NCBI GenBank assembly: GCA_914767715.1 | Contig: OU612072.1 | Coordinates: 25,606,001 to 25,670,000, forward strand | Origin: Membranipora membranacea | Lineage: Eukaryota > Bryozoa > Gymnolaemata > Cheilostomatida > Membraniporidae | Direction: 5' to 3' | DNA: 64,000 nt | Part shown: positions 36,201-49,170 of the stretch, in pieces | Position numbering within the stretch: position 1 is the stretch's first letter | Layout: each line of letters starts with the position of its first letter | The notes under the pieces: model-generated | The model's database searches: none | Seen by the model: the letters and a program-made list of their open reading frames with translations, nothing else | What the model was told of the DNA's origin: nothing | Translations under genes and position numbers: made by a program

Positions 36201-39200
36201 GGTACTGATCCTAACTTAGACATAGAATATTCACAAAGGGAAAAGTTAAAGACTAGCTAACATTTACTCACTCTGCTTACTTTACATTGTCTCTAATCTT
36301 GGCTAGCCAAATTAAAGTGTGGCTAACAGTAAGTCAACTCAATCTAGCTAAACTTAACTCTTGTTAACATTTACTCCTCAAGAGTAGTATAAGTACTTAC
36401 TGGGATCTTCATCCAGATCCTCATGATCTCTCTGGCCTGGATACTATCGAGCTCACTGGAGGCAACATCGAGATAACCGACACTAGTGAAAGCTATCTCC
36501 CAGATAGACTTAGTATCTGGGGCTGTACCTGCGGGCCAGCCTAACCTCTCCGCAACATAGATATCGGCTGTGATGTCTCTCAGCTTTCTCTATCAATCAA
36601 AGGATAACATGGATGATTTGGAAGACATTGCAGAACTTATTTCAGAATAACTTTTGCAGAGCAGAGAGTATCAGATGATGAGCTGATTAGAAATTATGTG
36701 TTTACCAAAGGACTAAACATTTTCTAATAGTAAATATAAAACTTTCAGTCTTGTCTTGTTTATGTTAAAGCAAGGAGAAACCCCTGTTGCTCCTTGGTTA
36801 AAGGAAACAGTTGGAGCATTTCTGATTCCCAGTTGACACTAGATCTGATGTTTGGCTACAAATTCTTTCATTGTAAAATTAACCTAAAATGTCAGTTTTC
36901 AGTTTTCCTCAATCTATACAAAATGCTCACCTGTCCAGTGTAGGTCCAGTTGAGTCCAGTGCCATCTCCGGCTGTACCAGCGACGAAGAAGAACTCCTTC
37001 ACAGTTTTCATTCTGACGTGGTTAGTGTTTGTCGGATCGACCTGAACGTCCCAGTTAGGAGACTGACTCAGAGGGACTACAGTACAGTTACCTTTATTCT
37101 TATCTATCTTATACGCAAGACCTGCAAGTAAAACAACGACATGGTATAACAACTACATATATTACCTACAGGTAAAAAAACAATAATGGTGTAGTAAGAT
37201 AATAAGGATAATATGACCGAGGTGTTGGTGTTTTTACTTTTAGAAAAAAAAACAAAAGAAACTTGCTGCTATGAAACTTTGGTGAGTCATTTTGAGTAGA
37301 TCTGAAAGTACATTTCAATATATGTAACCAAATTTGTCTAAGATAAATAATCCAGATTAATTGAACAAAAGGTTTGTGTATTGGCAGCACTATCTGCTGC
37401 ACCTCCAATTGATAACTCAACAGTCTTTGCCATCCTATAATGTATCCCAAAAAGCAATCATCTGGGATTCCCAATAAATTCACCCTATTGGTGATTGGTT
37501 CTGCTTCCATATCCCTTTCTCCCATGCAATATACGCTGTCAGGATGAGACTAATTAGCAGAACTGGTTCAACTGCTCAAGCTCTGTCTAGGTGGATGGGT
37601 GCTGTCATATGACTACATATTATGCTTCATTACTGACCTGTGAGGAAATCGTGCACCTCTTTGATTGGACTAGCTGCTCCGGCATCAAAGAATGAAGTAG
37701 CAATTCCCTGTGGTGTGTAGTCGAATCTGGAGAGCATCAGAGTCGAATCGTAATACTCCTGTAAACATAAAACCATAACTGTTCATCAGAGATATTATTT
37801 CTAACATTTTTTGGATAATGGATACTTTGTGTATCAGCTTACGCTATGACTTTTCTGCGGAACCAACCTGACCAGTTTTGTGCTCCCTAAGGTGATCTAT
37901 AGTGTTCTTTCATTTCTTCAGCCATGGCAATCTCTGCTGCAACTATTCCCTTGAGTATCACCAACACATTGAGTTGTGAGGCCTATGCCCATTCCATTCA
38001 GTTTTAAAGCGAATTTTTTGGTGTCCGGGCTAATAATTTACTCTTTTATAATATTATCCTTGTATCACGTACAAGGCTTAGTAGCCATCACTCTGAACAA
38101 TTTTTATTACGCATTGTATAAATAAACTTTATATCAATTAACTGACCTTGAAGTCAGTGACGAGTCCGGTATCTGCTGCAGTCTGTTGTACAAGCTCAGC
38201 CTCGAATGAGAAATAGCCTTCTGTGGCGATCGGTGGCAGCTGATGGGCTGTGGCTGTCTTAACATCGAATCCTTTCATGAACGGACAAACTGTACCCTTG
38301 GGAATCTGGAGATAAACAGAACAACTCAGTATTATGATAACTACTCTGATAAATGTGTTCATTCAGCAGTCTCAGTAACAACGTCCAGTCAGGAGTGGTC
38401 TGACGGTTAAGGGTAGGGACTTGTGATCTTATGAGCTGGCATTTCTGATTTGGCGCTGGCAAGCCTTTTGTCTTAGCCATGTCTGTTCGGAATAGGATCA
38501 TAAATGATGTGTGCTTGAACGCAGCATAAAGATCCCTTCTCTGCCTCTTCAAACAATATGAGACGGCAACGGCGGGCAAGGGTACAGGCTATCTACCCAA
38601 CACAAGCCACCTGAGCTTAGGGGGGGGGGCTGTTAAATAGGGCAGCCAGATGAGTCTTAGAGTATAGAGGAAAAAAATGTACCAACTCATACCCATGAAT
38701 TAAAGATTCTATAGCGCCATCAACGCCTGTTTTGACGGGCTTAGTTGAATAGATAAGGATTTTGTTACAGGTTAGCCGTCTGTTAAATGTTAATTTTGTC
38801 GTTGTTGTCTCCCCACACATCACTTAAGCTTATCTCAGCTCGATCAGGTGTAGTTCAGTGCAGTTCACTTAATTCAAACATCTTGGGACCACAAAAATTT
38901 GTCGTAATTAAACAGAGTTTGAATTAAGTGACATTATAATGCATTGAGATCTGGCTGAAGGGACCAATTTTCCTTTTCAGAATTAGCAGTTGTTTTGAAT
39001 TATAAAGTTTGAATCAACCAGCTTGCACCGTAAATATCTTACCTGGAATCTAGTCTGCTCCTCATCAGTGATGAAATCTCTGAATCCGCTGAACTTGTAG
39101 ACATGGTTAATTACTCGGCCCTGTGGGTTGTACTGATAGGTTTTACCCTGCACCTTCAGCATGACAGGTATCTGTACTCCGAGGGGTGATGTCCAGTCAT

Positions 39201-42200
39201 CGGAATCTGTAAAAGTTGTAAATGATATATCAAAATATGGTATAATTAAGTGACATGGAATATCATGAAAATTTTTATTACGTTATGTTTATTAATATAT
39301 TAAGATTTTTTCATATCTCAATATGCAAGACACCCGGTTTCGCGATAGTCTGGGTTTAAAAGTCTATAAGGTCAAGTAAGAAAGTTTCTCGCGTCCACAT
39401 GAAGCTCAACCTCCACCTCAGGTTGTTCAAATTGAGAAATTGACATTTTTGTTCTGATTACAATGCTGCAGCTGCGATGGCCTGTTCAGAGGCTTAATAA
39501 TTTATTCAGATTAATATATTATAATATCAGATTATCACTGTTGAATGTTTCTTGGCCACAGATTTCAGGACTTTAGCACATAGGACTACAAGATGTCGGA
39601 TCGATATTGACCTTTGAGAGATACTCCATCAACAAACTAGATTCCAAGGTCCAGGCATCGTAGTTATAGTCGTATCTTTATTCAAAAACAATTCAGTTCC
39701 ATAAACGAAGTTGTCCCACAGTGTAAAGAAAGAGGACAACTCTTATAGTAAAAATTATCCTTGTTTGATTGAATACTGATCACTTTTTTGAGTGTTTCTG
39801 ATCTTCTTAGCATGCAGTTCATAACACCTAGCTTTTTAGCATGCAGTAGGTTTCCTAATGTACAAAGCCTATAGGCTAGCTAAGAAGCTGTAAACTCAAA
39901 GCCTACCAGAGAATTAAAAAAAACAAACGCTGAACACTGAAAGCTGAAAGCTGTAAACATACCAGTAAAGAACCACTCAGCTGTGACTGTGGCGTCTAGC
40001 GCTGCGATGTAATGACAATCCTTCCAAACTTCCAACATCTGTCCATCAGCTAATGTCTGCTTACCCTATGTGAATATGATTAATAATATATAACATATAA
40101 TAAATATAGTTTCAAAATACATAAACTTATGAATAATGTTTTATTATTCATCTGTTTATTTTAGTTTATAAGGTTAAACTTAAATATCGAGCTATGTATA
40201 AGATTGAGTGTCAAATTTAGGTAGCTGTATAGCATGAGCATAATAAAGGGTGAAAATTGGAGAGTGCAATATTTCAGGTGCGATGTCAATTTGTTATAAT
40301 TTCATTATCGCTATCTTACGGTAATCAGTCATCGAAATTCTTTCTTCTCGTGTGAAAATCACACCACAGCAAAAACTTAAAGTCTGATGATCAGTGTATA
40401 GAACAGCATTCCATTGCGTTACCAAATTCAGATAACAAGTAGATTACTCATAGCGGTATCTAAGGTATCGATAAGGGATGTCGGTCGGCTGTAACAACAG
40501 CCCAACCCACTTCCTCTCTGAGGAAAAGATAAATTCGCATAGCATGTGATAGCATTGGGTTATGTCAAAACGTTTGTAAACCAGATTTCCAAATTTCATA
40601 CCACGGATAGGGTATCTGTAACTGATGAGGAGTTATTCTACAGGCCTTTAGATCTATGTGCAATCTAGGTCTGTCCAAGATCTGTTTCTGTTCGGTTAAA
40701 ATTCATTGATCATGGATATTACAGGGCACACTTGTTTTCTTTTGTGTTCAATTCTCTTAGTCGACAAGAATAAGCTTGTGAATTCACACACTCCGGACTA
40801 GACTGTTTGAATGACTGAAACCACTATGCAAAACTTGTAGCTCGGTCTGTGTTTCACCTCATCAAAGTATCAAGGTAGGACAAGGGCAATGTTGGTTGAG
40901 GCCCATTTTTGGTGAAGTCACTTTTCATGGGAGGCTAGTCTAAGTGCTCAGACAGCCCAAATGCGAGTTAGTGGCAGTACACATTATCAACCACCCAATT
41001 CATGGTGGAAAAAGTATTTGATAATGTAATGCCACAAACTCGCATTGGAGTTGTCTGAGCACATAGACTAATAAGAGCCAGATTCTCATATGACTGTTTG
41101 ATGAACTAACCTGATACGCTGGTGGGAAGGCGGAGTTGATCATGAAGGCGCTCTTAGCTGTGAATCCAGTTGTTGAGGATGCAGCGTCACCGAAGATAAA
41201 GGTATCGCTACCTCGGCCATCCAGAACCATTGTCTGACAGAAGAATGTACCTGTAGAGAGAAAAAAGGACATGATATTTTACTAAAAGCTCCTCAGGAAT
41301 AAAGAAGATTTAGGGGTTCAATTCTTAAAGTGATATTATCATAGACTTATAGTTTTTTAACAAATTATCTTACAAAGATGAGCCATTGTAGAATACAAGG
41401 CAGACGAGAATGTAGGGCTGATAAGATAAATGCAATGATAAACCCTGAGAAAACACCCTCCAATTTGTTAAGCTGGATTGGTGTTGGTGGAATTGACCAG
41501 ACTCCTTCGTACCCAAGCAAGGATATTGTCAAAGGTATATCACAATCCATTACAGAAGTAATGGAGAAGTTAGCAGGGATGTTTAAAGCAAAGGATTTTA
41601 CAGTGGCGTTTTAGGTTTCACATCACAGGGGTGTTGAGGGCTTTGCATGAGGGTTGAATGATTTCACAGGGGTAATGCTGTTTCATAACACAGGGACATT
41701 TGCGGGTCACATCACAGAGGTGATGGATGATTTCCCAGTGGTTTTATAATCTCCCACAGGGGTTACATATTACCCCCTATCACTGCTATCTTACCATCAG
41801 GGAGCTGGATAAGCTCGAGGATCTGGTTACTGTAGAAGTTATACATCTCCATACCAGTCAGACTGATATTTTTATAGGTTCCTGTAGCCTCTGTCTCTGC
41901 CAGGAATGCTCTGTTGTTGGCTGAAAATCAAGAACAACGTAACATCATTCAAACGATCTTGAATATTTACCCACAATGCTTTGCTGATATTGCTGATACT
42001 GGCAGTTTACATTCTGATATGGATTATAGTAAAACGTAGAGTTGTCCTTCTTCCTAATGTATTCTATTTTACATCATGGTCCCATGATTTGTACTCATCC
42101 GTTCACTCCAGGTCACATGACAGAGTGACACTCCAGGTCACATGACAGAGTGAGTGTGGCTTATTATAGTCAATGAAATACAATGAAAGAGATAGGCAGC

Positions 42201-44322
42201 CCATTAAATCTCTGTTGGGGCCACTATCCTTGGTGAAATGCTCATTAACGCTATTGGAAAAGGCTCTTGGTAAATTATCAGGAATTTGGAATATATAATC
42301 CAACCAACTCAATTGTGTCAGGAACAAGCCTCGTTCACATCAGAACATCAGTCATTTTGTAAAGAAACAACATACAGATAACTCAACAAATGAATATATT
42401 TTTGTAGACTAATAGATTCGAAATTTTACGCTGTTTAGAAAATTTGATGAATAATGCATTACCAAAGCAAAATGATTTTATGATGATTGCTATCGGTGGA
42501 AATATGAGACAGTATAACTATATACATCACACCATATTATATCCATATTGAAAGGAATGAATTCTATTCCAAACCTAAAACGGGGAGGTTTTACGATGAT
42601 TCAGTTTTGTATCATCTGGTGATGGTCGTAGTCTGAGTACGGGCCGGCACTCAATACTGATATCACTTATCACATGATCTCTTATCTTGTGTGTCTTGTG
42701 CTAACACGAGTCTGCTGAGCAGCGCTAGTATGAGAAATTATCAGCTGGGTATTAAAATATCTGATGCTCTAGAGAGAAAGTAAAACGTTATCTAGGCATT
42801 TTAGTATGGGTAGTTTTATCTTTGGCATAGCAGTATGTATATTGATAACAGTCTGTAAACGCTGTACAAGTTTTCATCTAGCCATAGCAAAGCTTCACAC
42901 TTAAGGCATGGAAGATATCATTAATTCATTGATGGTCTAGTGCGCTGAGCGCAAACTCTTTTTTGAGTTGTTTATTTCTGTAATGAGTTATCCCCTTTTA
43001 ATACGCGGTAAGATAAGTCCACATTATTTGGATTAAAGTATTTTTCAACTTCAGAAACCACATCAGGAATAATGCCTGCACCATGTCAGTTTACATTTCT
43101 AGTATCAAACAGTTGAAAACACACTCAACATTAAAACATTCAATAGTGGCATAATTGTCCTTAATTTGTCAAGATACAAGGGCAAGTGATAATGCAAGTG
43201 ACGCAACTAAGATACACCCCGCAGAAAAATAAATACTATCAAGAGCTTAGTTTAGCTAGTGAAGAGATGACTTTATAATGGCTGTACCAATTTATGTTAC
43301 CTGAGGTTGGAGCAAAAATAAAGTAAAGAGGGAGAGTAAACAAGAGGAGTAATAAATTCCACTGTTTCATACCAATTTTTCTTTCAAAATAAATCAAAAT
43401 AACTCCTGTACTGCTCTATAAGTTTAGTTTAAGAATAAGTTTCCAAGAAAAAGCAGACAAAATATATATACTTACGGGCATCAAAGAGCTCATACAGTGT
43501 CTTTGTTGTCTTGTTGGCGATTACATCCATAGTTATGACAGCGGAGAACTTGTCTGGTAGTGGTGGGAAGGGTTTAGCTGCACCGACTGCAAAAATAAAT
43601 AATACAATGAAATAGCGGATTATATTGCATTGTATCAAAATAGGTTCACAAAAGTTTGACAGAGCATATCGAAGCATGATCTAGCAACAATGGGGACCAC
43701 GGTGTTAAAATATTGATCTCATGTCAACTTTGCTTGAGAAACACAGCTAACAGTTGCTTTGTACAGACAACTCTGGTCTGGGGGGGGGGGATTGGCAAAG
43801 TTCTGGCTAAGTTGCAGAGCTAACGGAAAACAGAGAAAGTATGAGCCACTCAAACTTTAAAGAAAGTTTAGTAATGGAATAAATTGTTGCACGGTGATAC
43901 AGGACTAAGTTACAGGACTAAGTTACAGGACTAAGTTACAGGACTAAGTTACAGGACTAAGTTACAGGACTAAGTTACAGGACTAAGTTACAGGACTAAG
44001 TTACAGGACTAAGTTACAGGACTAAGTTACAGGACTAAGTTTTTCACAACATCTTGACATCGGTTGTATACATCACAATGCTATAATAAATAGAGTCTGT
44101 ATAGATGAAGATCAGACCAAATTGGAGTTGCTTCCCGCCGGACCATCAGTTAATAACCATTAGAATCGGAGTGACTTTAAATGCGGGCAAACTTGATCTG
44201 ATAAATAGGAATCACTTACCTGGTTGGAATTTTCCAGGAGAGCAGATATTTGTATCTTGTCCTCCGAGGACGAGAGCTGGTAGAACCGCTGCAGCGATTA
44301 GGAGAATACACCGGTGCTCCAT
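33255..44322 (-). CDS. 698-residue type I membrane protein, family not recognised
   Basis: Fifteen coding exons (-): 44220-44322, 43476-43586, 41795-41920, 41111-41250, 39963-40065, 39043-39206, 38147-38305, 37638-37758, 36931-37121, 36401-36589, 35422-35556, 34857-34958, 34193-34402, 33707-33800, 33255-33403; 2097 nt, exactly 699 codons, every junction in phase. It starts with a signal peptide (MEHRCILLIAAAVLPALVLGG), then a ~620-residue ectodomain with N-glycosylation sites (NKT, NIS, NCT, NWT) and scattered Cys. A juxtamembrane part (LLKAAVDQGKFIVEVGGLDI) faintly recalls SEA-type folds. One transmembrane helix (AAAGIAIAFLVVGAAIGVLVIFVV) and a ~25-residue tail ending PRIYENSS follow. It is probably a plasma-membrane surface protein. 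I cannot name a family or ligand. Confidence 0.85.
35530..35900. repeat. 178-bp tandem duplication that copies an exon's 3' splice site
   Basis: 35530-35707 is repeated, diverged, at 35708-35900 (both start GTTATATGTCATCTCATAG and end near AAGTCTTGGCAC). The first copy holds the first ~27 coding bases and acceptor of exon 11 of the 698-residue protein gene. The second recreates an acceptor-like GTAG|GCTATAAACTATGAG upstream of the real one, a potential decoy splice site. Confidence 0.85.
40936..41070. mobile_element. 135-bp MITE with ~53-bp terminal inverted repeats
   Basis: The left arm, beginning TAGTCTAAGTGCTCAGACA (40936-40990), pairs with the right arm (41018-41070) with few mismatches. 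It lies in an intron of the 698-residue protein gene. Related copies are at 17401-17499 and about 54951-55045, so it is a dispersed family. No coding capacity; transposase source unknown. Confidence 0.82.
43899..44041. repeat. 13-bp minisatellite, 11 identical copies
   Basis: Unit ACAGGACTAAGTT in intron 1 of the 698-residue protein gene. Copies are identical, which indicates recent expansion; it is likely polymorphic in length. Confidence 0.95.
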
Positions 44323-44741
44323 CTTTAATTCTTAAAAAAAAAGAGAATATTATGTATACACCCGTCCTTGAATGAACAGACCTCTTGTGATACAAAACAA
44401 ACAATACACTGGAAAGTTTACCAGTTTTAATTTATACAGAGTGTTAAGTCTGGTCATCAGACAGCATCGGCGTGTGAGGCTCCTTCAAAAGATGTCTTGT
44501 GAAACTTAATTTGATCTCACCTACAGGAAGGAATGTTCAGAAAAGTGTCCTGACTCAGCAATAAAATCAATCAATATCGCCAATCCACAAGCACCAACTG
44601 GATAATATCTTACGTTGATGTACTTGTAAGAACCATTACTATAATCTCAATTAATCCACAAGACTAAGAAGGATATGACGGGAGTTAACCATCAACGAGA
44701 CCGAAACTGATGTACGAATATTAATTGCTTGAAAACTTACC

Positions 44742-44860
44742 GGATATTTCAGCTGTTAATAAATAAATGCAACCAATCTGAATCCCTGACGCAGCCCTAC
44801 GGGTGACTGTGTTTTGTTGTCTGAATCCCTATTCCTGGATGGAAAGTGAATTTTGAGCAG
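44742..44860 (-). other. Probable non-coding 5' exon and promoter of the 698-residue protein gene
   Basis: On the minus strand AAATATCCG|GTAAGTTTTC (donor near 44741) ends a plausible leader exon, and GGTTTATATCG lies about 30 bases upstream of its likely start (about 44887). The start-codon exon is ~420 bases downstream. Based on splice and TATA-like signals only. Confidence 0.4.
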
Positions 44861-44889
44861 CTACCCTTTACCGACAGCGATATAAACCT

Positions 44890-47160
44890 CAGTGATGAAC
44901 AGCTCATCGATAGGTAGGTGTTTTAGCGTACTAAGTTCCAGCTGTAGGTTAATTTGCCAGTGAAAGCCAATCACAAAAGACATGGAGTAAAACCTGACAA
45001 TCAGCTTTGGGATGACATTAATTAAGCCTGTGATAACAACAGAGTGATTTACCTTTCACTTGGAGACGCCCCCAAATAGATAAGGCCTAACCAAAGATCA
45101 AACAGTGATAGCCTCAGTTCTGATATCACCATGATCGCTTTGGTGAGATAAGCCATACCAGTATGAGTTAGGTGCAGTCCAGTTAAGGGGACTTGGGCTA
45201 GGATAGAATGGCATAGTCAGATAATGCACACAGAGGGAGGTGCTCATATATGGGAAAGGTGTTTGTAGGGATGAGCAAAATGTAGGTACAAATGAGCAGC
45301 TCAACTTATAATGATGATATTTATCGAGTCAGTACAGTCCGAGCCTCTCAAATTTTTGCCCCCCCCCCCTCGCCCACAGCCCCATGCGGGGGTACGAGTG
45401 GTATGGTGAGGGAAGTTTAACAGTATCGATAATAGCCGACCCAGATATGAGATCATACACATTACACTATTCCTATAGTAAACCTTGATTAATAACGTTT
45501 AAGATTAAAAAATTGCACTCAATGTCCCATAAATATACTACAAAGTTTATATAACAGAGATCAATGCAAGATGCAAATAAGACCATGTGTTGGACCAAAA
45601 ACAATAAAAACATTTGATTTATATAGGTGTATTTATAAAGAGGCTTTTTCCGCAAAGAATTTAGGAAGGATAGGCTACCATGGAACCACACAAGTAATTT
45701 CTATAGTAAACTTGTACGGAGAAATGCTGATGTACAGGAAGTCTGAGCTCCTTAGACTCTTGACAACCTCCCCCCCACCCAACGGCTAAATTAAGTTCCT
45801 AAGCTGATAATTTTGTGACTGTAGTAGTAATCAAATAAGCCTTGCACTCATGGAAAACAAGGAAAGTTTGATATTGTAATTTTTTTTTTTTTGTAAATGC
45901 ATCTCAGAGCCGCGTTTCTGGTCACAATTGAATTTTAGTTATTGGTGTCATAATGCTGGCATATATGACAGTCATCTTTAAAAAGAAAGTTAAAATAGAC
46001 ATTATGGAATGCAACCGTGCACATTACCAAACTGATACACATTCCGGCACACGTATTTGAACAAATCAGTACTGGACCTCGATTACTGATAAGACAATTT
46101 AATTTAGAGCTTATGTATTCGTAGATCTCAGGTCCATTGATGGTGTGTGGTACCAGGGAGATGGTACAATGATAATGTTGTCATTGATATCTGCCTACAT
46201 CCTACCATCACAGGTCTCGTAAAAAGTCTCAACAAGGGCATCGATGGAGACTACCTATGTTATAAGGTTATGGTATAAGATATGTGGTGACAGCAGCTTG
46301 ATAAGTAAGGTGTGGATCATTTACATGAGAGGCTGCTAGCTTGATTCTCTGTCGGGCACGCATGGTAGCAGGATGGGCATCTGACCGCAGGGATTATTTC
46401 TAAAAACTTGCAACCATTTTCGGACATTTGACAAATATTGACAGACCAAAATTAAAATTATAGACAGTGGGAGAGGTCCACTCAGCAGCACCACCGCATA
46501 CTAATCTGGATACATGGTAGTGCTGTACACTCAATAGAAAATCCACGAAGCAATAATAACAGCAGCCAGTATCGCTACAGGATGCTGGGTCTCAAGCCAA
46601 AGGAGAACTTATAACCATGTTAAATGATATCTATAGACAGAAGAGAGTTGTTGCCCAAACATGTATTCAAATCTGATTTTTCAATTTAGATAATGTCAAA
46701 TTCAAACTATCTGACATCTAACCATCATTTTAGTGAATTGCAGCGGGATGTTCTTTAGTTGAATTTGTGGCATAACTATTTCCTTCTCATCTTGCCTATT
46801 ACCAAGTCTTAGAATGGTGATTAAACTACAATTCTAGTACATGCAAATTGCACCATGTCATTGCTAATTCCCTTGTTTGCAATACCCATACACATTCTCA
46901 TTGATGCGTTGGCAGAGCATGATTCAACAACTGGGAATTCCCAGAGAGTGCTTGCTTTGTTTTGTTTATTAGCCTGAAATATTTAATCAGTAAATAGTCA
47001 ATGATAGTATAATAGCCTATAGCCTACAGCAACCACGTACACGTGGACTTTATGACAAGCACAGTGCAATGTAATACTAAACCAGCGCACAATAGTATCG
47101 ATTGGATTTGCAAGGTATAATTATTGATAACAATCAAAGCAATTTATATATCAATGCCTT
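44890..47160. other. Intergenic region between divergent genes
   Basis: Between the membrane-protein promoter (-) and the ARF promoter (+). It holds a C-rich run near 45360 and no open frame with support. A shared regulatory region is possible but no element can be named. Confidence 0.4.
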
Positions 47161-47162
47161 TG

Positions 47163-47190
47163 TATATAAGCTAGAGCCTCTCCCTCAGTG
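47163..47190 (+). promoter_or_regulatory. Core promoter of the ARF gene: TATA box and initiator-like site
   Basis: TATATAAG at 47163-47170 is followed at a typical spacing (15-20 bases) by CCTCAGTG at about 47183-47190. The start codon is 206 bases further on with no intervening ATG-led gene. Confidence 0.45.
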
Positions 47191-47395
47191 GTCATTCAAA
47201 CATTAAATTTTAAATCTACTGAATTTGATTGAACACATTTGATCAAACTTCAATAGTTGTATATTTTATGGCTACACTGCTAAAGATTGTCTTCTGAAAT
47301 CCGTGCACCGTGACTGTCCGAGATTAGAATTACACATTAAATTGTTGCATTATACTACCTAGTACAGCGACATTAATATCTGACGTCTCTTAATA

Positions 47396-49170
47396 ATGGG
47401 TGTGCTACTCTCAAAACTGTCCGAGCTGTATGAGAGCTTTGGAGATACTCAGATGAGGATACTTATGCTTGGACTAGATGCAGCAGGTAATATTATTATA
47501 CAATGTTATTCCAAGGGATTTTTTCTCGCCTTACTTTGTTTTGCCTCCTCTTTGGTACAGTAGAGAATGAGAAAAAAAGAAATGAAAGAGAAAGATAAAC
47601 GGAGATAAATGCATTTTGTTGATCATGAATGCTCTTTTTTAGCTTGTTGAAAGAACATCGTTCCCAGAATGAAATTGTAAACTGGAATAGCTTTTATTAT
47701 TTAAATTGCTCAAATCTCACTGGGAATTCCAAAGAGTTGAATCATAGGATACACATCAACATTTCCTAGATCTTTTTGCGTCCAACGCAATGCAAACTAC
47801 AGTATGGGAAGCAAAATCGTTACTCCCTAACAAGGGAACTCAATCATTATATAAATCGAAATATGTTATCATCATTTTGTAGGTAAAACTACAATCATGT
47901 ACAAGCTAAAGTTGAATGAGTCAGTATCTACGATCCCTACAATTGGCTTCAACGTGGAGACTGTGACTCCCAAGAAAGGTCTGACATTCACAATGTGGGA
48001 CGTGGGCGGTCAGACCCGACTTAGAGCACTGTGGAAACACTACTTTGAGAACACACAAGGTAAGCATGCAGTAATCTGTATCATGGTAGTAATGTAAACT
48101 GCTACATTGCAAAGTTGATCGTTGCGTTTCACTTTGCTTCATTGAAATGTGCTGCTCTTTTGAGAAATAATCCTAGTTTTTTTTATCATATAAGCTTATT
48201 TAGGTGACCAATTAAACTGCTTATTTTTAAGATTTAAAACGAGATGACAATCTGTTCTCAATATTTAGTTACTAACTTCCCTGTTTTCCCCCAAATGTTC
48301 CCACCACCATTTTTGACAATTCTTCATTTCACAGATTCACATGTAACATTCTTAAAGCCGTTATTTTCTCTCCACACAGGTCTGATCTACGTGATAGATA
48401 GTAACGACCGTGACAGGTTCTCCCTAGCCTATGATGAGCTGGACGGTATCCTCTCTGATGACGCGATGAGAGGAGTTCCTGTCGTTGTGTTAGCCAATAA
48501 ACAAGATTTACCTAACGCTGCCAGCACCTCCGACATCACTGACGCTCTCAAGCTACACAAACTCAGAGACAGGTGAGCTGGGCATTGTGTAATATATGTT
48601 GCTAGCAGGAGATGTATTATAATTGGCTCAATGCTTTGCAAACTCTGTGGAGCTTCCACCTCTGGCCTATTGAGAACTCTATCTACTGTTAGTTCAGCCA
48701 GATTACTGAGGTGTGGTATAATATCTCACCTTCTGTATTTACACATGTGAAAACTAACTGTGCACCAGTCCTTCCTTGTTTTTACGTTCAGTAGCTCCCA
48801 CCCTTCCTGGTAGGGCTGATCTAGATGATTTGCAGAGGAGTTGTCTCCAGCTTAGCTATGACTATGACTACAAGCCAAGGTGTTGGCTCTGATTGTTTGG
48901 CAGGAGAGCCAAGGCAAGGCCATTATGGTACTTTCAGGAAAACACCTTTGACCCACCTTGCAATCCACCCCGCCTATCAACATTGGCTATATGACTACAA
49001 GCACTACTATTCAACAAAGTTTATGTTTTGTTATTTTGTCATTCTACAGGATGTGGTACATTCAGGCGACTTCTGGGTACAATGGAGAAGGGGTCTATGA
49101 GGCGATGGATGTACTAGGTGATTACACTAAAGAGTTTAAAAGGTCACAACGATTCTGCTCTGGACGGTGA
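47396..49170 (+). CDS. ARF-family small GTPase (divergent ARF)
   Basis: Four exons (47396-47486, 47883-48059, 48380-48572, 49050-49170) give 193 residues. Motifs: Gly2 for N-myristoylation (MGVLLSKL, amphipathic helix), P-loop GLDAAGKTT, switch [11 protein letters not shown], switch II WDVGGQ with the catalytic Gln, NKQD guanine-specificity motif, and ATSG near the C-terminus. ARFs recruit coats and effectors to Golgi and endosomal membranes when GTP-bound. It departs from ARF1 at conserved spots ([11 protein letters not shown] in switch II; extended tail [10 protein letters not shown]), so it is a lineage ARF or ARF-like paralogue, not clearly ARF1 itself. Its P-loop and switches are intact, so it should be an active GTPase. 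Confidence 0.92.

Noticed and set aside
43899-44041. CRISPR-like array
   Set aside because: Units are immediately tandem with no spacers and lie in an animal intron: a minisatellite.
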